A stretch of DNA of 60,834 nucleotides from Chitinophagaceae bacterium (GTDB taxonomy: Bacteria > Bacteroidota > Bacteroidia > Chitinophagales > Chitinophagaceae): NCBI GenBank assembly GCA_016721085.1, contig JADKJI010000064.1, forward strand, positions 1 to 60,834. The letters are read 5' to 3'. A program made the translations under genes and the position numbers. Under the pieces are notes generated by a model. The model was given only the letters and a program-made list of their open reading frames with translations. It had not been told where the DNA came from and made no database searches. Below are positions 8,747 to 16,673 of this stretch, piece by piece; the stretch's first letter is position 1; each line of letters starts with the position of its first letter.

Positions 8747-10126
8747 TCAGAAATTAGTGGAAAGAACCAATTTTTTCTCCGGCTTTTTTTCCAGATAAGT
8801 ATGAATCAGACTCCTTATGTAGTCATTCTCCGGATACCGGGTTAGAAATCCCTTTACCGTTTCTAAATCATGTATCTCGTTTTCCAACGGAATATAGCCC
8901 ATTCCATAAAACCGTCCTCTTTCCATCAAAATCACACTTTTCTCTTCAGGAACATTACCATCATCAACAACCGCGAAGGTTGGCAAGTTTTCAGTCAGAT
9001 AGCTGATGGCTTCTTCCACCCTCTTATTGTACTTTAATGGCTTTTCCTTATGGTTACAGGCTCCCTTGCAATAGCCTTCTTCGATACCTACGCAATCAAC
9101 TTCATCTTTTTGAAGGAAACAGAACTTCGGACATAAATTAAATTTCTTTATCAGTTGCTGTAATACCTGTCGGCCTTCGGCTATCATTGAAAATGAATAT
9201 AAAGGCTCCATGCCTTTCCGTTTTTTTTCAATAGCCAGTCGCAGATAACCTTTCTGGTCGGTAAACGTATACAGTCCAAATACAGCAGTAAAGGATTTCT
9301 GGCTATTATTATAAGGAGGCCACAGTCTCTTTATTTCAATACTTTCTAAAATAAATGCCATCAATTCGGTTGAGCAGGACTGATAGGATATACTATGGAT
9401 GGTACGAAGGAATTCCTGACGTTGCCTTCCTGCCCCATTATGAGTGAAATGACTTCTAACCCTGTATTTCAGGTTTTTGGCTTTACCCACATAAACAATT
9501 TTGCCCTTCTGGTCGTGGAAATAATAAACACCAGGAGTATATGGTAGCTTATCTACTTCTTCTTTTGGAAGATGAGGTGGAAGGGATTGTTCTTTAGCTC
9601 CCTTCTTTATGAATTGATTGATATGGGGTTCGGCATTATTCTGAAACAGGTGTTCCAATAATTTCACTGTTGCATCAGCATCGCCTCCAGCCCTATGGCG
9701 TTGAGTAATCGGGATCTCAAAATGCCTGCAAAGATTACCGAGACTATAAGAAGTCAGTCCGGGAAACACTTTTTTTGTGAGTCGTACCGTGCATAGCTTT
9801 TTCGTTTCAAGGCTATATCCAGCCACTTCCAAATGGTGTTTCAGAAAGGAATAATCGAAGTTCACATTATGGGCTACAAAGATCTTTCCTTCCAGCCATT
9901 GGGCTATTTCCGGGGCCATTTCAGCAAAACTGGGGGCATCTTCCACCATTTCAGGAGTGATTCCGGTCAATATCTGAATATATCTTGGGATGGGCCGAAG
10001 GGGCTTGAGAAGGCTTGAAAAACGGTCTACAACCTGCTTCCCATCGTGCAACACAATAGCGACTTCAGTTATGTCGTTATTAGAAGCGTACCCTCCTGTG
10101 GTTTCGATGTCGACGATTGCAAACAT
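8747..10126 (-). CDS. DnaQ-like 3'-5' exonuclease fused to GIY-YIG nuclease domain
   Basis: 459 residues. Residues 1-165 form a DEDDh exonuclease of the DNA polymerase III epsilon type: Exo I DIETTG (6-11), Exo II HNVNFDYSFL, Exo III HRAGGDADATVKLLEHLF with the His general base. Residues 195-280 form a UvrC-type GIY-YIG domain (YTPGVYYFHDQKGKIVYVG, then KNLKYRVRSHF). The rest (about 280-459) contains a cysteine cluster (CPKFCFLQ, CVGIEEGYCKGAC) that could bind metal. The same fusion is widespread in Bacteroidota and resembles Cho/UvrC-like repair nucleases; a role in excision repair or exonucleolytic clean-up is inferred. It is the first gene of the minus-strand run. Confidence 0.9.
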   Translation of the reverse strand: MFAIVDIETTGGYASNNDITEVAIVLHDGKQVVDRFSSLLKPLRPIPRYIQILTGITPEMVEDAPSFAEMAPEIAQWLEGKIFVAHNVNFDYSFLKHHLEVAGYSLETKKLCTVRLTKKVFPGLTSYSLGNLCRHFEIPITQRHRAGGDADATVKLLEHLFQNNAEPHINQFIKKGAKEQSLPPHLPKEEVDKLPYTPGVYYFHDQKGKIVYVGKAKNLKYRVRSHFTHNGAGRQRQEFLRTIHSISYQSCSTELMAFILESIEIKRLWPPYNNSQKSFTAVFGLYTFTDQKGYLRLAIEKKRKGMEPLYSFSMIAEGRQVLQQLIKKFNLCPKFCFLQKDEVDCVGIEEGYCKGACNHKEKPLKYNKRVEEAISYLTENLPTFAVVDDGNVPEEKSVILMERGRFYGMGYIPLENEIHDLETVKGFLTRYPENDYIRSLIHTYLEKKPEKKLVLSTNF

Positions 10127-10284
10127 GTGATAAAGTTAGGTGACCGGGAGGAATACAAAAATGAAAAACCAGTTCTGAGATGCAGCTTCCTGTTACAAAA
10201 AGCTGATAATCAGGATTAAAAATAGTCGTCAAGACTTATACCCGATCCGTCCCTGTGCATTAATAACCCGTAAAATCCATTATC

Positions 10285-10395
10285 ATGCAAAAAATCGACA
10301 TTCAAAATGCAGGGGAAAACATGACACTTGCAGCCGCAGCAGTTCTCTATTTTTCGGCACTTGTGTTGTTTTCATTCTGGTTCACACAAAACTGA
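10285..10395 (+). CDS. 36-residue single-pass membrane miniprotein A
   Basis: Short ORF starting MQKIDIQNAGENMTLAAAAV. Twelve polar residues are followed by an uninterrupted hydrophobic helix (about 14-34) and a short FWFTQN tail. Support comes from the strong terminator 25 bp later and from a second 36-residue ORF at 10651 with the same plan: GE at positions 10-11 here and 9-10 there, then one hydrophobic segment ending in aromatic residues. Function unknown; small single-pass proteins of this kind often bind larger membrane complexes, but nothing in the sequence names a partner. Confidence 0.6.
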   Translation: MQKIDIQNAGENMTLAAAAVLYFSALVLFSFWFTQN

Positions 10396-10420
10396 TCTTT
10401 TCCTGTTTTAGGATACCTGA

Positions 10421-10456
10421 TACCCGCCAAAAGCTAGTTTTGGCGGGTATTTTTTC
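10421..10456 (+). terminator. Rho-independent terminator after miniprotein A
   Basis: The long perfect stem TACCCGCCAAAA/TTTTGGCGGGTA has a short loop and is followed by a T-run. It implies that the short upstream ORF is a real transcription unit. Confidence 0.9.
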
Positions 10457-10476
10457 CCCATTTTGAGGCTGGGGGC

Positions 10477-10507
10477 TTGCAAGGTTCAAACCCTTGTATT
10501 ACTTTTG
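10477..10507 (+). promoter_or_regulatory. Bacteroidota-type promoter for miniprotein B
   Basis: TTG (10477-10479), 20 bp, then TACTTTTG (10500-10507) match the TTG / TAnnTTTG consensus with ideal spacing. It would give a leader of about 140 nt before the ATG at 10651, long enough for a structured or regulatory 5' UTR. Confidence 0.55.
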
Positions 10508-10650
10508 CCTCATACACTGGTGAAGCTACAATGCCTTTGTAATTGATTCGTCCCCTCTACCCGACCGCATTAGTACCTAATTTAATTCTTATCGCATCCC
10601 TGTGAAAGCTGAATCTTTGATCGTACGATTCATCAAAAAAAAAGTAGCGT

Positions 10651-10761
10651 ATGAAAAAGTTAAACACATTTCACGTAGGAGAAACTGTTAAGGTCCTTTT
10701 AATGGCAATTGGCTTTCTGGGATTCGTAATGGCTGTATCTTATCTTTATTGGTTCGCGTAA
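10651..10761 (+). CDS. 36-residue single-pass membrane miniprotein B
   Basis: MKKLNTFHVGETVKVLLMAI begins a 36-residue protein: a short basic N-terminus, a GE pair, then a hydrophobic helix (about 13-35) ending YLYWFA. It has exactly the same length as miniprotein A and a similar layout, with its own promoter-like sequence and a purine-rich stretch just upstream of the ATG. Probably a paralogue of A. Function unknown. Confidence 0.6.
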   Translation: MKKLNTFHVGETVKVLLMAIGFLGFVMAVSYLYWFA

Positions 10762-10769
10762 AGCGCAAT

Positions 10770-11160
10770 GCTGAATGCTTGATGCTATTTAGCCCAGGGC
10801 CTAAGGCCTAGGGCCTAATGCTAGTATCTGAATTGGTACGGAGTTCAGGCTTCGTATTCAGGACTATATTATCACTATTACATGTTGGGATTTTCGTATT
10901 GCAATAAGCTAGATGCTTGATGCTGGATGCTATTTTGCCCAGGGCTTAAGGCCTAAGGCTTAAAGCTTGTATCCTAACAAATACGGAGTTTAGGCTTCGT
11001 AATAAGTCAATTGTAATTCACAATAACTTTCGGCTGTTCTCTGAATAAAGCTTTAAGCTTTAGGCCATACGCTTTATATTAAAACATTCGTAATTCACAA
11101 AAGCCTTCGTCTGTTCTCTGATTAAAGCTTTAAGCCTTAAGCTTTAGGCCTTAAGCCTAA
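10770..11160. repeat. duplicated palindromic 'aaggcctaaggc' intergenic repeat
   Basis: Two left-type copies (about 10770-10860 and 10905-11000) each contain 'gcttgatgct...gcccagggc' then 'ggcctaaggc' and 'acggagttcaggcttcgta'. Two right-type copies (about 11020-11075 and 11090-11160) contain 'ttcggctgttctctgaataaagctttaagc' in the complementary sense. Together they make a nested inverted repeat filling the gap between miniprotein B and the convergent mscS-type gene. Relatives occur near 29.9, 39.65, 39.9, 46.65, 46.86 and 55.05-55.2 kb. Confidence 0.7.
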
Positions 11161-11161
11161 A

Positions 11162-13618
11162 TTAAACATTGGGCTTTAGTATCCGTCCCGCCTCCTCACT
11201 CAAACTCTTAATATGCAAGTCTCTCTGAGGAAATGGAATGTTTACTCCCAGTTCGTCGAATTTCTGGTATACAGCTTTTAGTATTTCACTTTTCAAAATC
11301 GTCCATCGATCGTAGTTATTAGTCCAGAAAAGAATGCGGAAGTTAACAGCACTATCTGCAAAATCATGCACCAGTATACTTATCGGTGGATGCAACATCA
11401 CATCATTATTCGCTTCCAGCACTTGCTTTATTCCTTCTGTAGCTTTTATTAGATCTGTTCCATAAGCAACGCCTATCAGTAATTCGATTCTGCGATAAGA
11501 ATTGTTATGCGTCCAGTTCACCAATTGCTGCGAAATGAATTCGCCATTGGGTACGATGATATCAGATCCTTCGAATGTAGATATCTTACTGCTACGAATA
11601 CCAATCTCTTTTACTGTACCTATCCTCGTGCCTAATTCAATAACATCTCCAATCTGCATTGGCTTTTCAAAAGCCAATATCAAACCAGATACAAGATTGT
11701 TTACAATATTCTGCATACCAAAACCGATACCTACACCTAATGCACCGATTACGATAGTGAGTTTATCGGTAGGAATTCCAGCCGCACCAATAGCTAACAA
11801 AAAGCCGCCACCAATTATAGCCATACGAAGCAACAATACCCAGGAGCCCAATTTATTCTTTTGAGTAGATGCAAACTGCTGGTCTGTTGTTCCAAAAAAA
11901 TAAGTTAATAACCGAGCTAGAAAAGTAGATATCCATATAATAATTACGAATGTGAGGATATTGCTTATTGTGAATTGGATATTTCCTAACTCCAATGGCA
12001 TATTAAATAATTCAGTAACCTTTTCAAGAATTGTATCAAAAACATTCAGGCTCCACATGATTGCAAAAAACCAAAAGAGGATAGCACCTACTAAAAGGAA
12101 ATTGCGAAATTTTTCTTTTATCTCATTATAATGCAGGTAAGAAGTTACTCTCCAACTTTTATGTGCTTCCAATTGAAGATAGAGAGCCTCCAAAACTAAT
12201 TCCAATAAGATATGTAATGAAACAGCTAACGAAACTCCAATGATTGAGGAATTAGATAAAAACTTGGCTAGAGTGAATCTTCCATAAATATTAAAGAATA
12301 GAGCTAATACATTCGTAAGCATGAATAACCAAATCACTTCGCGCATATATTTTGGATATATCACTTTGTCGAAAGGTTGGAGCTTCAACATAAAATAACC
12401 TAATACTATAGCAAGGATATTCAGTATAAATATCACCCATCGTTCGCCTAAAGAAGATTGCACTAAAACATTACTTAAACCAAAGCATAGAAACAATGCT
12501 AATATAGCAATCCAATATTTCCTGAAATGGGCACCCCAATCCTTCCAGCTCATTACCGTTGCTACAATCAACATAAAGAACCATAACAGTTCAACATAAA
12601 AAGCAGGTGGCGCCTGGTAAAGAAATGGGGCGACAGTAAAAAATACTAAAAGGCCGGGCAGCCAACTTCTCTTTCCTGTATAATGCAATACATCCAAAGA
12701 ATCCTTATTCCCTTTAGTTAGGATAAGCCTCCGGTTAAAGAAAACCCACAAGAAAAAAACGAGGGCTATCACAACATTCAGCATGCGTTGTGTCCAGGTA
12801 AGCTTATAATAGAATTGCAAAACCCTGAACGACCTTACTAATGAGGTACTTATTGATTCGAAAAACGAAACACGATATTCTGATGAGTTAGCTTGCCATA
12901 AAGGCGACTCTTCTTTCTCCCATATTATTTTCTTGTAATTGCTGATACGATAACTTACATCATCTGTAAGATCCGACACATTTATATAAGCCTTTGCAAT
13001 CCTGTTTTGCAAAATGCCAACTTTCTTCAATGTAACCCGATGAAGAGAATCGGTGAGATTCCATTTTTTACTTACTTCGAGATACTGCTGAAAATAGAGA
13101 AATAATAAAGTAGTGTCTTCCGGCATTTTCCGGAAAGAACTATCATTAGCAAGGGCTAAGATATCAGCATTTATTTGCGACATCTTCTTGCTGTATTGTA
13201 TAAGGTCTGTTTGCCAGCCCTTCATTTTCTTTTCAATCTGGACAAGAAGGGTCTTGGTCACATAAAGATTCCTGAGATTATACTGATTATAATCATTGTC
13301 GAGGTTGTCATCAACCAGCGATATTATCTTTTCATAGTAAGGCAATTCATATGCTAATGCTGAAGTATCAAAGCCTCTTCTTAGTGTGCTATTCACTTTA
13401 TTCAAGGCAGCTGTCAATTCTTCCAGCTTTACTACCAGAGATGTAACAGAAGTATCCGACAAATATATCGTACCAGTATCTTTAGCCCTTGCACTTATTG
13501 AGTCGCGGTGATAGCGCTTCTCCAGTGAATCGGTATTGATCTGTTGGGCTTGAACATAAAGAGATGTAAGGACCATCCAAATCGCCACACATAGTGATAA
13601 ACCTTTACGAAAAAACAT
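11162..13618 (-). CDS. large MscS-family mechanosensitive channel
   Basis: 818 residues, so it belongs with the large MscK/YbiO-like members rather than the 280-residue MscS. A signal peptide (MFFRKGLSLCVAIWMVLTSL) leads into a periplasmic coiled region (to about 260), then about ten membrane segments. The MscS core lies near residues 600-780: a pore-lining helix with GALGVGIGFGMQNIVNN, the beta domain KPMQIGDVIELGTRIGTVKE, IGIRSSKI and IVPNGEF. The C-terminal alpha/beta domain ends PFPQRDLHI. It probably opens under membrane tension to release solutes during osmotic downshock. Single gene, convergent with the repeats. Confidence 0.92.
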   Translation of the reverse strand: MFFRKGLSLCVAIWMVLTSLYVQAQQINTDSLEKRYHRDSISARAKDTGTIYLSDTSVTSLVVKLEELTAALNKVNSTLRRGFDTSALAYELPYYEKIISLVDDNLDNDYNQYNLRNLYVTKTLLVQIEKKMKGWQTDLIQYSKKMSQINADILALANDSSFRKMPEDTTLLFLYFQQYLEVSKKWNLTDSLHRVTLKKVGILQNRIAKAYINVSDLTDDVSYRISNYKKIIWEKEESPLWQANSSEYRVSFFESISTSLVRSFRVLQFYYKLTWTQRMLNVVIALVFFLWVFFNRRLILTKGNKDSLDVLHYTGKRSWLPGLLVFFTVAPFLYQAPPAFYVELLWFFMLIVATVMSWKDWGAHFRKYWIAILALFLCFGLSNVLVQSSLGERWVIFILNILAIVLGYFMLKLQPFDKVIYPKYMREVIWLFMLTNVLALFFNIYGRFTLAKFLSNSSIIGVSLAVSLHILLELVLEALYLQLEAHKSWRVTSYLHYNEIKEKFRNFLLVGAILFWFFAIMWSLNVFDTILEKVTELFNMPLELGNIQFTISNILTFVIIIWISTFLARLLTYFFGTTDQQFASTQKNKLGSWVLLLRMAIIGGGFLLAIGAAGIPTDKLTIVIGALGVGIGFGMQNIVNNLVSGLILAFEKPMQIGDVIELGTRIGTVKEIGIRSSKISTFEGSDIIVPNGEFISQQLVNWTHNNSYRRIELLIGVAYGTDLIKATEGIKQVLEANNDVMLHPPISILVHDFADSAVNFRILFWTNNYDRWTILKSEILKAVYQKFDELGVNIPFPQRDLHIKSLSEEAGRILKPNV

Positions 13619-13699
13619 ACTACAGCCAGTTTGGCGACTAATATAGTCAATAATTTGGGCTTACCCCCAGGTACCCTCTCAAAAACAGGCCTAATTCCT

Positions 13700-13707
13700 T
13701 ACCTTTG
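13700..13707 (+). promoter_or_regulatory. TAnnTTTG -7 element for valS
   Basis: TACCTTTG lies 26 bp before the valS ATG at 13734, the usual distance for a short Bacteroidota leader. No TTG lies at the ideal -33 position, so only half the promoter is visible. Confidence 0.4.
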
Positions 13708-13733
13708 ACAGCCCTAAAAAGGACCTTTTGAAC

Positions 13734-16377
13734 ATGGAACTGAGCAAGAATTTTGAGCACCAGGCAGCAGAAAGTAAATGGTACCAGTTATGGCTGGACC
13801 AACGATATTTTAATAGTACTCCCGACGACAGGGAACCATATACGGTTGTAATACCGCCACCGAATGTTACAGGTGTGCTCCATATGGGGCATTGCCTTAA
13901 CAATACCATTCAGGATATATTGGTAAGAAGGGCCAGAATGCAAGGTAAAAATGCCTGCTGGGTACCTGGTACCGACCATGCATCTATTGCTACTGAAGCC
14001 AAAGTAGTTCAGATGTTAAGGGAAAGAGGTATTGCCAAATCCTCTCTAAGCAGGGAGGAGTTCCTGACATATGCATGGGAATGGAAAGAGAAATATGGAG
14101 GTATCATTCTTCAACAGTTGAAGAAACTGGGTTGCAGCCTGGATTGGGACCGCACCCACTTTACTATGGATCCTGCCTACTACGAATCTGTAATCAGCGT
14201 CTTTATCGATTTGTACAACAAAGGCTATATCTATCGTGGAAAGCGAATGATCAACTGGGATGTAAAAGCAAAGACCGCACTCAGTGATGAAGAAGTGATT
14301 CGCAAAGAAACTCACCAGAAATTATATTTCCTAAATTATAAGATCGATGGAAGCGATACCGAAACCATAACCATCGCAACCGTTCGCCCTGAAACAATAA
14401 TGGGTGATACTGCCATCTGCGTTCACCCTAAGGATGAACGTTATGCACATCTTCATGGGAAGTTCGCTATTGTACCATTGATCAACCGTCGCATTCCGAT
14501 TATTACAGATGATTATGTGGCGATGGATTTCGGTACAGGAGCCCTTAAGGTTACACCTGCACATGACACCAACGACTATCAATTAGGACAAAAGCATGGA
14601 TTGGAAGTGGTAGACATCTTCAATGAAGATGGTACCCTGAATACTGATGCACAGATTTTGATTGGAGAAGACCGATTTGATGCCCGCAAGAAAATCATTC
14701 CTTTACTGGAAGCAGCAGGTCAGTTATTAAAGACTGAAGATTATACAAGTGAAGTTGGATATTCTGAAAGAACAGATGCCGTTGTTGAACCTAGATTGAG
14801 TTTGCAATGGTGGGTGGATATGAAAAAGATTTCTGGTCCTGCTTTATCGGCTGTAGTAGATGACGAGATCAAGTTCTATCCGGTAAAATTCAAGAATCTC
14901 TATCGCCATTGGATGGAGAATATAAAAGATTGGTGTATAAGTCGTCAGTTATGGTGGGGACAACAAATACCCGCCTGGTATGATGCTGATGGTAAGTTTG
15001 TAGTAGCTGCCACTGAAGTTGCTGCAAAAGCTGAATACAAAAAGCAATTCGGCAAAGAAGCTTCTTCATTGAAACAGGATGAAGATTGTTTGGATACCTG
15101 GTTCTCTTCCTGGTTATGGCCTTTTGAAGTATTCAATGGGTATAGTAATCCAGGCAACAAGGATGTTGAATATTATTATCCAACCAATACATTGGTTACT
15201 GCTCCTGAAATCATATTCTTCTGGGTAGCGAGGATGATCATGGCTGGTTTTGAATACAAACAAGAAAAGCCATTTAGCGAAGTTTACTTCACCGGTATCG
15301 TTAGAGATAAACAAGGAAGGAAGATGAGTAAGAGTTTGGGTAACTCACCAGACCTACTTGAATTGATAGACAGATACGGTGCTGATGCCTGCCGCTTCGG
15401 AATCATGATTGCTTCTCCTGCAGGCAATGACTTATTGTGGGATGAAAGCAGTAATGAGCAAGGACGCAATTTCAATAACAAGATCTGGAATGCGTTGAAG
15501 TTGGTGAAGATCTGGGAAGGTAGAGTCGGGAGTCGGGAGTCTGGAGTCGGGAGTCGGGAGTCAGGAGTCGGGAGACTTTGCTGTGAGATGGTTTGCTAAT
15601 AGGTTAGAGCAGGTGAAAGTTGAGTTGGATGGTCAGTATAAAGAGTTTCGCTTGAGCGAAGCTTTAAAAACCATCTATTCATTGATATGGGATGATTTCT
15701 GTAGCTGGTATCTGGAATGGGTGAAGCCTGGATTTGAGCAACCTATTGATAAGAACGTTTACGAAAGCACAGTTAACTGCTTTGAAGAGCTGATGCTTTT
15801 GTTGCATCCTTTCATGCCATTTATCACTGAGGAAATTTATCACCAATTAAGAGAAAGGGCAGCTGGCGATGATATCACTATCAAACTACAATCTGCAACT
15901 GGCGATGTTGATAGCGCATTAATAGCTCAAGGACAATTATTAAAAGATCTTATTACCGGTATCAGGGATGTTCGTAATAAGCAACAGATAAAACCAAAAG
16001 AAACCATCGGGCTTTCTATACAAACAGAAAATGCCGCTGCTTACAATGAATTGCTTTCCTTATTCTCAAAGCAAGTGAATGCCCGGGAGATTTCATTTGT
16101 AACAGCTGCAGTGCCCGGTACTATAACAGCAGTTATCGGTAAAGACAAGTTTTATCTGGAAGCAGAAAAACCTGTTGACACTGGGAATCAGAAAGAAGAA
16201 CTCCTGAAAGAACTTGAATACCAGAAAGGATTCCTCGTCGCCATCGATAAGAAACTCGGCAATGAACGTTTTGTTCAAAATGCAAAACCCGAAGTAGTAG
16301 AATTGGAACGCCGTAAGAAAGCGGATGCTGAAGAGAAGATTAGGGTGATTGAAGAGAGTCTGGCTTCGTTGCTGTAA
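13734..16377 (+). CDS. valS: valyl-tRNA synthetase, frame broken by a 7-bp tandem repeat
   Basis: Charges tRNA-Val with valine. The ATG at 13734 is preferred over the TTG at 13728. Class I signatures are PPPNVTGVLHMGHCLNN (HIGH-type) and KMSKSLGNSP; editing and anticodon domains are present, and a C-terminal coiled coil (ELLKELEYQKGFLVAIDKKL) closes it at about 880 residues, normal length. The first frame ends at 15599 and the second resumes with VRWFANRLEQVKVEL at about 15583. Between them, at 15523-15571, are seven GAGTCGG-type heptamers. The two frames differ by +1, so removing one heptamer (7 = 1 mod 3) restores a single open frame with a Gly/Ser-rich linker. An essential gene is unlikely to be dead, so this is either a repeat-count error or true repeat variation. 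Confidence 0.92.
15523..15571 (+). repeat. heptanucleotide tandem repeat (GAGTCGG)x7 inside valS
   Basis: Seven consecutive 7-bp units: GAGTCGG, GAGTCGG, GAGTCTG, GAGTCGG, GAGTCGG, GAGTCAG, GAGTCGG. A 21-bp higher order is visible. Because 7 is not a multiple of 3, each gain or loss shifts the valS frame. Confidence 0.95.
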
Positions 16378-16470
16378 GCCTCCTTGAAGTTACATGTTTA
16401 AGAGTTTAAGGGTTTAAGGGTTCTGAAGTGTATTGGAATAACTAATTATTTAAGGTTTGTGATTTGAGTT

Positions 16471-16602
16471 TTTTACCGCAGAGACGCGGAGACGCAGCGG
16501 GGATTCCTCTGCGTCACCGCGTCTCCGCGGTAAAAATCTTACAATAAAATTCACTTAAAAATAATCAACTAGAATTTCAAGGTGCGTGAAGACACGCACC
16601 TT
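16471..16602. repeat. GC-rich inverted repeat plus gaggtgcgtg-type hairpin between convergent genes
   Basis: 16471-16536 is a near-perfect inverted repeat (arms 'taccgcagagacgcggagac' / 'gtctccgcggtaa') and 16579-16602 is the perfect hairpin aaggtgcgtg-aaga-cacgcacctt. They fill the 296-bp gap between valS and the convergent 940-residue gene and may serve both as a terminator. The flanks 'aagggtttaagggtt' are low complexity. Confidence 0.75.
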
Positions 16603-16673
16603 AGCTTGGGTCTTGGACTTCGGCCCTCTGGAACCTATTGAACTTCTCAAACTTATTGAACTTCACAATCTCC

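Noticed and set aside
10478..10500. tRNA T-loop-like 'ggttcaaaccc'
   Set aside because: No D-arm, anticodon arm or acceptor pairing around it; the site is better explained as promoter spacer.
10770..11160. CRISPR array
   Set aside because: Repeats are palindromic, diverged and nested without regular unique spacers, and no cas gene is present.
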